Shown here: in pieces, positions 49,420-57,996 of the stretch
Layout of the letters: each line of letters begins with the position of its first letter
Position numbering within the stretch: the first letter of the stretch is position 1
Assembly: GCF_023145115.1 (NCBI RefSeq)
Contig: NZ_JAGLEJ010000020.1
Location: 62,001 to 126,000 of the forward strand
Length of the DNA: 64,000 nucleotides
Direction: 5' to 3'
Origin: Algiphilus sp.
GTDB taxonomy: Bacteria > Pseudomonadota > Gammaproteobacteria > Nevskiales > Nevskiaceae
Position numbers and translations under genes: made by a program
The notes under the pieces: generated by a model
Told to the model about the DNA's origin: nothing
The model's input: the letters and a program-made list of their open reading frames with translations, nothing else
Databases searched by the model: none

Positions 49420-51792
49420 TCACGGCCGCAGCGTGAGTCGCGCGACCGGTTCGCCGGGCAGCAGCGGCGTCTCCGCGACCTCGACCCAGGCCCGATGACC
49501 ATCGCGGTAGTGTGCCGACAGCGGGTGCCCGCTCTGCCCGCCCGGCATGTGGAACAGGCTCGATGCCTCGTCGCCGGGCGTGATGACCATGCGCTGCGAC
49601 GCGCCGAAGCCCGGGCCCTGGACACGCGGCACATCGCTGTCGCCGGACAGTGCACGCTCCGGCATGTCCAGCAGGCGGTGCAGACCGGGGAGCGCCCCGC
49701 TGAGCGGATGGCGCATCGCCAGACGGTTGCTGTCGCCCCAGGATCGGGCGCGCCAGTCGACGGAACCGGTCTCGGCGTCGGCGGTGATGACGCCGTCCAT
49801 CACCGCAAGCAGGAAAGCGGGCCAGCTGTCGTGACGCGGATCGAGCAGGTGTGGCGGCTGCCGGCGCGCCAGGTCGAGAACGGCAGCCTGCGCGACCGGA
49901 AAGCCGTGCATGGCGAAACCGGGATGTTCGGCACGCACCGGCGCGGTCAGTGCGTGCATGACCCGGTTGTGCGTGGCGTCGTGCCACAGGCGGACCAGGC
50001 GGTAGAGGGGATCGTCGACCACCGCCCGCGCCTCCCAGCCGTCCAGCGCCGCACGCACCTCCGGCGCCCAGGCGTGGGACGCCGCCGCCGGATCGTCGAG
50101 CGCGGCACGCAGCACCGCCGCCCACGCGTCCAGATAGCGACTGCGCACATCGCCCTGCATGGCGAGGGCATCGGCGGGCGCGACCGGGGCATCGGCATCG
50201 TTCACCAGTTCCCGCAGACGCTGCTGGCGCGCACCGAATGCGTAGCCGCCGTCCCCGATCATGGCGAGGGCCTCGCCGTCCACCAGGCGGGCATTGGCCG
50301 CCACCAGCCGCCCGCCCGGCGGATCGACGATGCGGGGATAGGCGTCATCGTCCAGCCAGCCCTGCCACGGACGCGGCGCGGTCGACGGAACCGGTCGCTG
50401 CGGAGCCGGCCCGGCGCGACGCGGCATGCGTCCGGCGATGGTCCAGGCGATGCGGCCGTCGCGCGACGCGATCAGTGCCGACTGCGGCGGAATGCCGGCG
50501 CCGTTGAGCGCCGCCAGCGCTTCCTCGATGCCTTCGGCGCGCTCCATGGCCATGATGTCGAGATTCAGGACGCCGGGCACCAGCGGCAACCAGCGCAGCG
50601 CATGCGCCGGACCGGCATCGTCGCCCGGCAGGACTGGCCCCCACGGCGTCTCGCGCACCGTCACGGTGTGCGTGCCGCCGCCGGCGACCGTGATCCGGTG
50701 CTGGTGATCGGTGACCGGCACCGGACCCTCCGGTCCGAGGACATTCCCCTGCCCGTCACGCCGGAGCCGGATGCGCTCCGACCAGACGCCGTAGCTGTTG
50801 GTGAACGCCCAGGCCACGCGCCCGTTGCTGCCCGCGATCAGGAACGGCAGGCCCGGCAGCGTCACGCCGTTGAGATCGAGCCCCGTCTCCGCATCGTCGG
50901 CCGGCACGCGCATGCGGGCCCGGAACCAGGTATTGGGCACGCCGAGGTCGAGATGCATGTCGCCGGCCACGAGCGCGCGACCATCCGCCGTGTGACCCCC
51001 CGACACGGCAAGGCTGTTGCTGCCGAGCCCGGCGAGATGTCGTATCGCCGCGGGCGTGCCCTCGAACCAGGCGGGCGGCATGGCGCGCAGATCGTAGGCA
51101 TCCGCCGCGGGCGGCTCGGGCAGCGCCCCGGGCTCGCCGAGCAGGGGCGCATCCCACGGTGTCGTCTCCGGCACCAGATAGCGGTGCAGCGCCGGCGGCG
51201 TCGCGGCCTCGAGCCGTTCCAGGCGCAGTGCGCGCTCGGCGCGCTCGTCGGTGAGCACGAAGTACATCGATGCCGCGACCAGCAGGCTGTCCTCGGCCGT
51301 CCACGGCTCGGGCGCCGCGCGCAGCAGCAGGTACTCGAAGGGCTGCGCGTTGAGATCCGCCAGGCCGGCGTTGACGCCATCGGCGTAGGCATAGAGCAGA
51401 TCCTGCTGTGCCTGCGGCAGGTCCAGCATCCGATCGCGCGCGCGGGCCCGGAAGCGATAGATGGCGCGGCGGCGGTCGAACGGCAGCGCCGCCTTGCCGA
51501 CCAGCGCGGCAACCTCGCCCGCTCCGCCGCGGCGCGCCAGATCCATCTGGAAGAAGCGCTCCTGAGCGTGGACGTAGCCGGTGGCGCGTGCCAGATCCAG
51601 GCGGGTGGCCGCGTTGATGGTGGGAACGCCGAGCGCGTCGCGTTCGACGAGGACCCGTTCGCCCAGGCCGGGCAGACGGCGCTCGCCCTCGTGCTTCGGC
51701 AGGCTCGCCCAGAGCAGGATTCCGGTCGCGGCCGTCACCACGACCACCAGCGTCACCGCCAGCGCCAGCAGGCGCCCGATCCAGCGCAGCAT
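49420..51792 (-). CDS. Penicillin acylase family (Ntn) amidohydrolase
   Basis: This is a 790-residue precursor of the S45 family, to which penicillin G acylases and acyl-homoserine-lactone acylases belong. It opens with a membrane/export helix (LLALAVTLVVVVTAATGILL). The alpha chain contains RDALGVPTINAATRLDLARA and GYVHAQERFFQMDLARRGGA. The self-cleavage site is G257-S258 (HLAGLGSNSLAVSG), making S258 the N-terminal nucleophile of the beta chain. The beta chain has GDMHLDLGVPNTWFRARM and GLPFLIAGSNGRVAWAFTNS. An Asn in the beta chain needed for the oxyanion hole is likely but not mapped. Substrate class is unknown. Confidence 0.92.
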   Translation of the reverse strand: MLRWIGRLLALAVTLVVVVTAATGILLWASLPKHEGERRLPGLGERVLVERDALGVPTINAATRLDLARATGYVHAQERFFQMDLARRGGAGEVAALVGKAALPFDRRRAIYRFRARARDRMLDLPQAQQDLLYAYADGVNAGLADLNAQPFEYLLLRAAPEPWTAEDSLLVAASMYFVLTDERAERALRLERLEAATPPALHRYLVPETTPWDAPLLGEPGALPEPPAADAYDLRAMPPAWFEGTPAAIRHLAGLGSNSLAVSGGHTADGRALVAGDMHLDLGVPNTWFRARMRVPADDAETGLDLNGVTLPGLPFLIAGSNGRVAWAFTNSYGVWSERIRLRRDGQGNVLGPEGPVPVTDHQHRITVAGGGTHTVTVRETPWGPVLPGDDAGPAHALRWLPLVPGVLNLDIMAMERAEGIEEALAALNGAGIPPQSALIASRDGRIAWTIAGRMPRRAGPAPQRPVPSTAPRPWQGWLDDDAYPRIVDPPGGRLVAANARLVDGEALAMIGDGGYAFGARQQRLRELVNDADAPVAPADALAMQGDVRSRYLDAWAAVLRAALDDPAAASHAWAPEVRAALDGWEARAVVDDPLYRLVRLWHDATHNRVMHALTAPVRAEHPGFAMHGFPVAQAAVLDLARRQPPHLLDPRHDSWPAFLLAVMDGVITADAETGSVDWRARSWGDSNRLAMRHPLSGALPGLHRLLDMPERALSGDSDVPRVQGPGFGASQRMVITPGDEASSLFHMPGGQSGHPLSAHYRDGHRAWVEVAETPLLPGEPVARLTLRP

Positions 51793-51881
51793 GATGTGTC
51801 TCCCCGCGGCCCGCGTGGCGGGCTCTCTCCACGGCTACCTTGCCACGCATCCGCCGGGCCGGCCAGTGGCCGCTTCCGGCA

Positions 51882-52466
51882 TCACTGCGCGTACCAGCGC
51901 GCCTCCAGCGCCGCGAACACGCGATCCGGATACCAGGCCTGCCCGAAGCTGCCGTTGTAGCGCGCCAGCGCCGGGTACCACTGGCCGTCGGCCACGTCCA
52001 GGTAGTGCGCGAGGATGGTGCAGCCGTAGCGCAGATTGGTCGCGATGTCGAAGAGGTTGTCCTCGGGGCGTCCAAGTTCGTCGAGCCAGAACGGCATGAC
52101 CTGCATGAGCCCGCGCGCACCGGCGCTGGAGATCGCGAAGCGCTCGAAACCGGACTCCACCTCGATGACGGCCAGCACCAGCTCGGGCGGTACGTCCGCG
52201 CGCTTGGCCTCGGCATGCACCAGACGCAGCAGCCTCAGGCGATCCTCGCGATCGGGCATGCGCGGACGCAGCCGCTGCGCCATGTCCATCAGCCAGACCT
52301 CGGCGTCGAAGCGATGCTCGAAGCTCTCGGCCTCGGCCACCGCCTCGGCCAGGGCGGCACGCAGCGCCGGGTCCTCGCGCTGGTCGGCGCGCTCGGCGAA
52401 GGCCGGCGCGCCGACCAGCGCGAGCAGCGCGCTAGCCAGCGCGCACGCGCGCCAGAACGGTCGCAT
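51882..52466 (-). CDS. SLT-type lytic transglycosylase
   Basis: This is a 194-residue exported murein transglycosylase. The signal peptide is RACALASALLALVGAPAFA. The SLT domain has the catalytic Glu in VLAVIEVESGFERFAISSAG and then ARGLMQVMPFWLDELGRPED, NLRYGCTILAHYLDVADG and ARYNGSFGQAWYPD. It would cleave glycan strands in the periplasm. ATG 52466 lies 35 bases inside the end of proS, in a different frame, and is the only start that gives the signal. No ribosome-binding site is seen, so translation may be coupled to proS. Confidence 0.88.
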   Translation of the reverse strand: MRPFWRACALASALLALVGAPAFAERADQREDPALRAALAEAVAEAESFEHRFDAEVWLMDMAQRLRPRMPDREDRLRLLRLVHAEAKRADVPPELVLAVIEVESGFERFAISSAGARGLMQVMPFWLDELGRPEDNLFDIATNLRYGCTILAHYLDVADGQWYPALARYNGSFGQAWYPDRVFAALEARWYAQ

Positions 52467-54135
52467 TGTCGGCGGCGATGCGCTCGGCATCGGCCTCGGT
52501 GCGGCGGCGGTACTCGAAGGCATTGTCGGCCAGCGCCTTGTCGCCGATGACGACACGATGCGGAATGCCGACGAGCTCGCTGTCCGCGAACATGACGCCC
52601 GGACGCAGGCCGCGATCATCGAGCAGCACGCGGATGCCGGCGGCATCCGCGGCCGCGTACAGGCTCTCGGCGGCCTCTCGCACGGCATCCGAGCGGTCCA
52701 TGCCGATCGGGCAGATCAGCAGCTCGAAGGGCGCGATGCTCTGCGGCCAGCGGATGCCCTGCTCGTCATGGCACTGCTCGACGACCGCCGCCGCGATGCG
52801 CGACACGCCGATGCCGTAGCAGCCCATGACCGGCGTGATCGACGCCCCCTCGGCATCCAGCACGCTCAGCTCCATGGCGCGCGCGTACTTGTCGCCGAGC
52901 TGGAAGATGTGGCCCACCTCGATGCCGCGCAGCAACCGGATGCAGCCCCGGCCGTCCGGACTGGGATCGCCCTCGACGATGTTGCGCAGATCGGCGACCG
53001 CCGGCTCGGCGGCGTCGCGTCCCCAGTTCACGCCGGTGAGGTGGTAGTCCACCCTGTTGGCACCGCACACGAAATCGGCGAGCGCGGCTGCCGCATGGTC
53101 GGCGATCACCGGGATCGGGCAACCGCGCACGCCCAGATAACCGGCCTCGCAGCCGAAGACCTCCGCGATGCGGGTGCGCTCGGCGAGCTTCAGGGGCGCG
53201 GCGATGTTCGGATGCTTCTCGGCCTTGACGTCGTTGAGCTCGTGATCGCCGCGCAGCGCCAGCGCCACCAGACCGCCGTCGGCGCCCTCCACCACCAGCA
53301 GCTTGATGGTGGTTTCCAGGGGGATCCCGAGCAGCTCGGCGACGTCCTCGCAGGTGGCCTTGCCGGGCGTAGCGACTTCGGCGCATTCCGCCGCCGCGTC
53401 GGGACGCGGCCCCGGTGCGCCGCAGGCCGCGGCCTCGACGTTGGCGGCGTAGTCGCTGCCGTCGGACACCGCCAGCGCATCCTCGCCGGCGCTCGCCAGC
53501 ACGTGGAACTCCTCGGACGCGGTACCGCCGATGGCGCCGGTATCGGCCTGCACCACCCGGTAGTCGACGCCCAAGCGCTCGAAGATGCGCTGGTAGGCGG
53601 CGCGCATGTTGGCGTACTCGCGCGCCAGGTCATCGCCGTCGACGTGGAAGGAGTAGGCGTCCTTCATGACGAACTCGCGCGCCCGCATGAGGCCGAAGCG
53701 CGGCCGGATCTCGTCGCGGAACTTGGTCTGGATCTGGTAGAGGTTCAGCGGCAGCTGCTTCCACGAGCGCACGTCCTGCTTCACCAGCTGCGTGACCACT
53801 TCCTCGTGCGTCGGGCCGTAGCAGAAGTCGCGCTTGTGCCGATCCTTGATGCGCAGCAGCTCCGGGCCCATCGCGTCCCAGCGCCCGCTCTGCTGCCAGA
53901 GCTCGGCGGGATGCACCGACGGCATGAGCACTTCCTGGGCGCCGGCACGGTCCATCTCCTCGCGCACGATGGCCTCGATGCGCGCCAGCACGCGCAGGCC
54001 CATCGGCATCCAGGTGTAGAGCCCGGAGCCCAGCCGCCGGATGAGCCCGGCGCGCAGCATGAGCTGATGCGAGACGAGCTCGGCCTCGGCCGGGGTCTCG
54101 CGGCTCGTCGGCACCAGCATTCGGGACAGTCGCAT
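52432..54135 (-). CDS. proS: Prolyl-tRNA synthetase
   Basis: This is a 567-residue class II synthetase with the bacterial editing insertion. Motif 1 region: LVSHQLMLRAGLIRRLGSGL and MGLRVLARIEAIVREEMDRA. Motif 2: QTKFRDEIRPRFGLMRAREF with the following MKDAYSFH. The YbaK-like INS editing domain runs about residues 225-405 (TIKLLVVEGADGGLVALALR; KHPNIAAPLKLAERTRIAEV). Motif 3: GCYGIGVSRIAAAVVEQCHD. The C-terminal anticodon domain has RVLLDDRGLRPGVMFADSEL. Start at 54135. It is followed by the overlapping transglycosylase gene. Confidence 0.97.
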   Translation of the reverse strand: MRLSRMLVPTSRETPAEAELVSHQLMLRAGLIRRLGSGLYTWMPMGLRVLARIEAIVREEMDRAGAQEVLMPSVHPAELWQQSGRWDAMGPELLRIKDRHKRDFCYGPTHEEVVTQLVKQDVRSWKQLPLNLYQIQTKFRDEIRPRFGLMRAREFVMKDAYSFHVDGDDLAREYANMRAAYQRIFERLGVDYRVVQADTGAIGGTASEEFHVLASAGEDALAVSDGSDYAANVEAAACGAPGPRPDAAAECAEVATPGKATCEDVAELLGIPLETTIKLLVVEGADGGLVALALRGDHELNDVKAEKHPNIAAPLKLAERTRIAEVFGCEAGYLGVRGCPIPVIADHAAAALADFVCGANRVDYHLTGVNWGRDAAEPAVADLRNIVEGDPSPDGRGCIRLLRGIEVGHIFQLGDKYARAMELSVLDAEGASITPVMGCYGIGVSRIAAAVVEQCHDEQGIRWPQSIAPFELLICPIGMDRSDAVREAAESLYAAADAAGIRVLLDDRGLRPGVMFADSELVGIPHRVVIGDKALADNAFEYRRRTEADAERIAADNATVLARVRAG

Positions 54136-54191
54136 GGAAGGCAGCGCTCTACGGCAAATGGGACTGCATTGTAGCGGCGCCGGTCCGCGGA

Positions 54192-54605
54192 TCAGTCGTC
54201 GCGGACCTCGAGCCGCAGCTCGCGCGCACCCGCCCCGTCCGTGCGCCAGGCGCGCAGCTGCAGCACGCCGCGGATGTCCAGCGAGATGATGATCTGCACG
54301 GCTTCCGGATAGCCCACCTGCTCTAGGTCGGCGGCCGAGGGTTCGGCCGCGGCCTGCGGATGCGAGTGGTAGATGCCCCACAGGGTCTGGCTGCGCTCGC
54401 GCATGGCGCGCTGGGCACGCACCAGCGCCTGCGCCTCCATGTCGAAGGTACGCGTGCGATCGGCGGCAGCATTGGCCACCGGGTAGACCCGCCAGCCGTC
54501 ATCGCCGCGGGCGATGAGGCCGCAGACCTCCTCCTCGGGCCGGTTCTGCGCCTGCTGCATGAGCTGGATGGCGGTGCTGCGCGGCAGCGTCACGGTCTCG
54601 GTCAT
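54192..54605 (-). CDS. JAMM/M67-family metallopeptidase
   Basis: This is a 137-residue single-domain JAB1/MPN metalloprotease. The JAMM motif is intact: Glu near residue 25 (EEEVCGLIARGDDG), H80 and H82 in GIYHSHPQAAAEPSAADLEQ, with D93 closing the zinc site. Bacterial M67 proteins process sulfur-carrier (ThiS/MoaD-like) precursors or act as isopeptidases. No ThiF/MoeB-like or ThiS-like gene is adjacent here; the protein sits between proS and prmC. The start is followed by the family's N-terminal strand LPRSTAIQLMQQAQN. Confidence 0.88.
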   Translation of the reverse strand: MTETVTLPRSTAIQLMQQAQNRPEEEVCGLIARGDDGWRVYPVANAAADRTRTFDMEAQALVRAQRAMRERSQTLWGIYHSHPQAAAEPSAADLEQVGYPEAVQIIISLDIRGVLQLRAWRTDGAGARELRLEVRDD

Positions 54606-54643
54606 CTCCTCCGTTTCCTCGTCTGGATCGTGTTGCGGCGGCG

Positions 54644-55489
54644 TCAGTCGCGAAGCCGCCCGAAGCTGATGCGCTCGTGACCGCCGAGGTCGCGTTCGCT
54701 GTCGATGTCCCGGAAGCCGGCCTCCGCGAGCAGCGCACGCACCGCCGCCGCCTGCTCGAAGCCGTGCTCGAGCACGATGCGCCCGCCCGGCCGCAGCACG
54801 CGCGGCGCCTGCGCGACGATGGCGCGCAGCGCGTCGAGCCCGTCGCGGCCCGATACCAGCGCCGACGCGGGTTCGGCCGAGAGCGCCGCGAGGTGTGGAT
54901 CACCCTCGGCGATGTAGGGCGGATTGCAGAGCAGGCAGTCGACGCTGGCGTCCGCCAGCGGCGCGCACCAGTCGCCCGCGACCAGGTCCACGCGCAGGTC
55001 GAGCCGGCGCGCGTTGGCGCGTGCGACCGCCAGGGCCGCGGGGCTGGCATCGGTGGCCAGCACGCGCGCACCGGGACGCTCGTGCGCCACCGCCAGCGCG
55101 ATCGCGCCACTCCCAGTGCCGAGATCCGCCACCGCGTGCCCCGCATCGATGTGCGCGACCGCGTGCTCGACCAGCAGCTCGGTATCCGGACGCGGAATGA
55201 GCACCGCCGGCGAGACCGCCAGCTCCAGGCCGAAGAACTCCCTGACCCCGAGCGTGTAGGCCACCGGCTGCCCCTCCAGGCGGTCGGTCAGCGCGTGATC
55301 GAAGCGTTCGCGCACGCTGGCGGTGGGCACGTGATCGGGCCAGGCATAGAGGAAGGAGCGCGGCTTGCCGAGCGCGGCGGCCAGCAGCAGTTCGGCGTCG
55401 AGTCCCGCGCTCTCCGACCGCGCGCCCAGTCGATCACGCGCGGCCCTGAGGAGCTGGCCGACGGTTTCGCTAGGGCCGTCGCCCATCAT
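54644..55489 (-). CDS. prmC: Peptide chain release factor N5-glutamine methyltransferase
   Basis: This is a 281-residue PrmC/HemK, which methylates the Gln of the GGQ motif in release factors. The N-terminal helical domain (LDAELLLAAALGKPRSFLYA) is followed by the SAM motif VADLGTGSGAIALAVAHERP and the catalytic NPPY at residues 189-192 (CLLCNPPYIAEGDP). The ATG overlaps the prfA TGA, so it is coupled to its own substrate gene. Two adjacent ATGs stand at the start; the first is used here. Length is the family norm. Confidence 0.95.
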   Translation of the reverse strand: MMGDGPSETVGQLLRAARDRLGARSESAGLDAELLLAAALGKPRSFLYAWPDHVPTASVRERFDHALTDRLEGQPVAYTLGVREFFGLELAVSPAVLIPRPDTELLVEHAVAHIDAGHAVADLGTGSGAIALAVAHERPGARVLATDASPAALAVARANARRLDLRVDLVAGDWCAPLADASVDCLLCNPPYIAEGDPHLAALSAEPASALVSGRDGLDALRAIVAQAPRVLRPGGRIVLEHGFEQAAAVRALLAEAGFRDIDSERDLGGHERISFGRLRD

Positions 55490-56574
55490 GCGCCGTCGCT
55501 GTCCGCGAGCGCGGCGAGCTGATCGGCCTGGTGCTCGGTGCGCAGCGGTTCGATGACCTGATCGAGATCGCCGGCGATGACGCGCTCCAGCTGGTAGAGC
55601 GTGAGATTGATGCGGTGGTCGGTCACCCGCCCCTGCGGGAAGTTGTAGGTACGGATGCGCTCCGAGCGATCGCCGCTGCCGACGAGCTTGCGACGGGTGG
55701 CGGCCTCGCTGGCATCGCGGCGGGACTGCTCGGCCTCCTCCAGGCGCGCCTGCAGCAGTGCCATGGCGCGGGCGCGGTTCTTGTGCTGGCTGCGTTCCTG
55801 CTGGCACTCGACGACAATGCCGGTGGGCAGATGCGTGAGACGCACGGCGGAATCGGTCTTGTTGACGTGCTGGCCGCCCGCGCCGGACGAGCGATAGGTA
55901 TCCACGCGCAGATCGTTGGCGTTGATCTCGATGGCCTCCATCTCCTCGCGCTCGGGCATCACCGCCACCGTTGCGGCGGAGGTGTGGATGCGGCCGCCGG
56001 CCTCGGTCTCGGGCACGCGCTGGACGCGGTGGCCGCCGGACTCGAACTTCAGGCGCGCGAACACGCCGGCGCCGGCCACCCGCGCGATGATCTCCTTGTA
56101 GCCGCCGTGCTCGCCCTCGCTGGCCGACAGGATCTCGACCTGCCACCCCTGCGCCTCGGCGTAGCGCGCGTACATGCGGTAGAGATCGCCGGCGAACAGC
56201 GCCGCCTCGTCGCCGCCGGTGCCGGCGCGGATCTCGAGGAAGACGTTGGCCGCGTCGCGCGCGTCGGGCGGCACCAGGAAGCCGAGCAGTTCCTGCTCGA
56301 CGGCCTGGCGTCGGTCGCGCGCGGCATCCAGCTCCTCGCGCGCCATCTCGCCCATCTCGGGGTCGTCGAGCAGCGACTGCAGGTTGTCGGCCTCCTCGCC
56401 CAGCTGCAGCCATTCGGCGTAGTGCTCCGACAGGCTCTCCAGGCGCGCGTACTCCTGCCCGAGGCGCGCGAAGCGCTGCGCGTCCTCGGCGACGGTCGGG
56501 TCGGACAGCTCGGCGGCGACCTCTTCGCGGCGGTCGGCGAGACGACGGATCTTGTCGAGGAGATTCGGGCTCAT
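55486..56574 (-). CDS. prfA: Peptide chain release factor 1
   Basis: This is a 362-residue RF1 recognising UAA and UAG. The codon-reading PxT motif is P188-E189-T190 in HRVQRVPETEAGGRIHTSA, which marks RF1 rather than RF2 (SPF). The GGQ motif is at 233-235 (RSSGAGGQHVNKTDSAVRLT). The N-terminal coiled coil is Glu/Arg-rich. It lies 41 bases after hemA and is overlapped by prmC, which encodes its methylase. Confidence 0.97.
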   Translation of the reverse strand: MSPNLLDKIRRLADRREEVAAELSDPTVAEDAQRFARLGQEYARLESLSEHYAEWLQLGEEADNLQSLLDDPEMGEMAREELDAARDRRQAVEQELLGFLVPPDARDAANVFLEIRAGTGGDEAALFAGDLYRMYARYAEAQGWQVEILSASEGEHGGYKEIIARVAGAGVFARLKFESGGHRVQRVPETEAGGRIHTSAATVAVMPEREEMEAIEINANDLRVDTYRSSGAGGQHVNKTDSAVRLTHLPTGIVVECQQERSQHKNRARAMALLQARLEEAEQSRRDASEAATRRKLVGSGDRSERIRTYNFPQGRVTDHRINLTLYQLERVIAGDLDQVIEPLRTEHQADQLAALADSDGA

Positions 56575-56615
56575 GCAGTCGGGGCCGGTCGGCGCTGAGC
56601 GCCCCGGCCGGAAGG

Positions 56616-57872
56616 CTAGTCTTCGGAAAGGTCGAAGAGTTTACGCGCCGCCGACTTGAGAAGCGCCTGCTCGACCGGATCGGCCGTGCGCAGCGCGCGC
56701 GACGGGGCGTGCGCGAGGCGGTTGGCCAGCATGCGCGTGGCGTACTCGAGCACCGCCTCCGGATCCTCGCCGGCCGCCAGGCGGCGCCGGGCGCGCGCCA
56801 GTACATCGTCGCGCTGCTCGGCGCTGCTGGCGCGCAGCGCGCGGATGGTGCCGGCGACCTCGCGCGATTCGAGCCAATGGTTGAAAGCGTCGGCGCGGTC
56901 GGCGACCAGTGCTTCGGCCTGCTCGGCCGCCTGCTGGCGCAGGTCCATGTTGCGGGCGATGATCTGGCGCAGGTCGTCGACGGTGTAGAGGAAGACGTCG
57001 TCCAGACCGGCCACGCGGGCGTCGATATCGCGCGGCACGGCGAGATCGATCATGCACATCGGCTTGTGGCGACGGCGCGGCAGCGCGTGACGCACCGCGT
57101 CGATCCCCACCACCGGATCGCGGCTGGCGGTGCTGGCCACCAGCAGATCGGCGTCGGACAGACGCTCCGGCAGATCGGCCAGCGCGATGGCATAGCCGTG
57201 CACGTCGCGCGCCAGATGCTCGGCCCTGGCGATGGTGCGGTTCGCCACGATGATGCGCGTCACGCCCTGCGCGCGCAGATGCCGCGCGATCAGCTGCATG
57301 GTTTCGCCGGCACCGATCAGCACCGCGGTCTGCTCGCTGAGATCGGTGAAGATGCGCTTGGCCATCTGCACCGCCGCGTAGGCCACCGACACCGGGTGCG
57401 CGCCGATCTCGGTCTGGCTGCGCACCAACTTGGCCACTGCGAAGGCGTGCTGGAACAGGCGCGACAGGATGGGCCCGGTGGTCGCGGTCTCCTCGGCCAT
57501 GGCGTAGGCCTGCTTCATCTGTCCGAGTATCTGCGGCTCGCCGATGACCAGCGAATCGAGACCGGATGCCACCCGCAGACTGTGCCGGATGGCAGCGAGA
57601 TCCCGGTGCACGCGCAGATGGCTCCGCACATCTTCGGGACGCACGCCGCGCTCGGCCGCCCACCATTCCGGAACGATGTCCTCGGCGCTGGCGTCGAGCA
57701 CGCCCAGCACCTCGGTGCGATTGCAGGTCGACAGCAGGGCCGCCTCGCGCACGCCCTCGCGTGCCCGGAGACGCGCCAGCGCGTCCGGTGCCTCGAACTC
57801 GGTGAAGGCGAGCTGCGAGCGCACTTCCACCGGGGCGTTGTGATGGCTCAAACCGAGCGCGATCAGGGCCAT
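56616..57872 (-). CDS. hemA: Glutamyl-tRNA reductase
   Basis: This is a 418-residue HemA, first enzyme of the C5 tetrapyrrole pathway. The catalytic nucleophile is C50 (AALLSTCNRTEVLG). The tRNA/Glu region includes HSLRVASGLDSLVIGEPQIL and the NADPH-binding segment is AVLIGAGETMQLIARHLR. The C-terminal dimerisation helix follows. A TTGAGC-N17-GACAAT promoter lies upstream, and AGGA six bases before the ATG. The 3' side continues with prfA-prmC, the typical gammaproteobacterial order. Confidence 0.96.
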   Translation of the reverse strand: MALIALGLSHHNAPVEVRSQLAFTEFEAPDALARLRAREGVREAALLSTCNRTEVLGVLDASAEDIVPEWWAAERGVRPEDVRSHLRVHRDLAAIRHSLRVASGLDSLVIGEPQILGQMKQAYAMAEETATTGPILSRLFQHAFAVAKLVRSQTEIGAHPVSVAYAAVQMAKRIFTDLSEQTAVLIGAGETMQLIARHLRAQGVTRIIVANRTIARAEHLARDVHGYAIALADLPERLSDADLLVASTASRDPVVGIDAVRHALPRRRHKPMCMIDLAVPRDIDARVAGLDDVFLYTVDDLRQIIARNMDLRQQAAEQAEALVADRADAFNHWLESREVAGTIRALRASSAEQRDDVLARARRRLAAGEDPEAVLEYATRMLANRLAHAPSRALRTADPVEQALLKSAARKLFDLSED

Positions 57873-57895
57873 GGCGATTCCTGCTGAGAGCGCGT

Positions 57896-57924
57896 ATTGT
57901 CCGGCACTGAAGCGGACCGCTCAA
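57896..57924 (-). promoter_or_regulatory. Candidate sigma70 promoter of hemA-prfA-prmC
   Basis: On the minus strand TTGAGC (57924-57919) and GACAAT (57901-57896) are spaced by 17 bases, each with four of six consensus matches. The transcript would begin near 57889, about 17 bases before the hemA ATG, leaving the AGGA site inside the leader. Confidence 0.55.
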
Positions 57925-57996
57925 CTGTCCGCCGCCGTCGCAGTGCCGTGCCATGCACCGGCGCGTGCCGCGCAGCTTCTCCGGTATCCTCCGGGC

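Noticed and set aside
49132..51960. A 942-codon plus-strand frame antisense to the barrel and penicillin acylase genes
   Set aside because: Low-complexity Arg/Gly/His sequence with no motif; it spans two well-defined minus-strand genes.
52036..54174. A 712-codon frame antisense to proS
   Set aside because: A shadow of proS; the minus strand holds all class II synthetase motifs.
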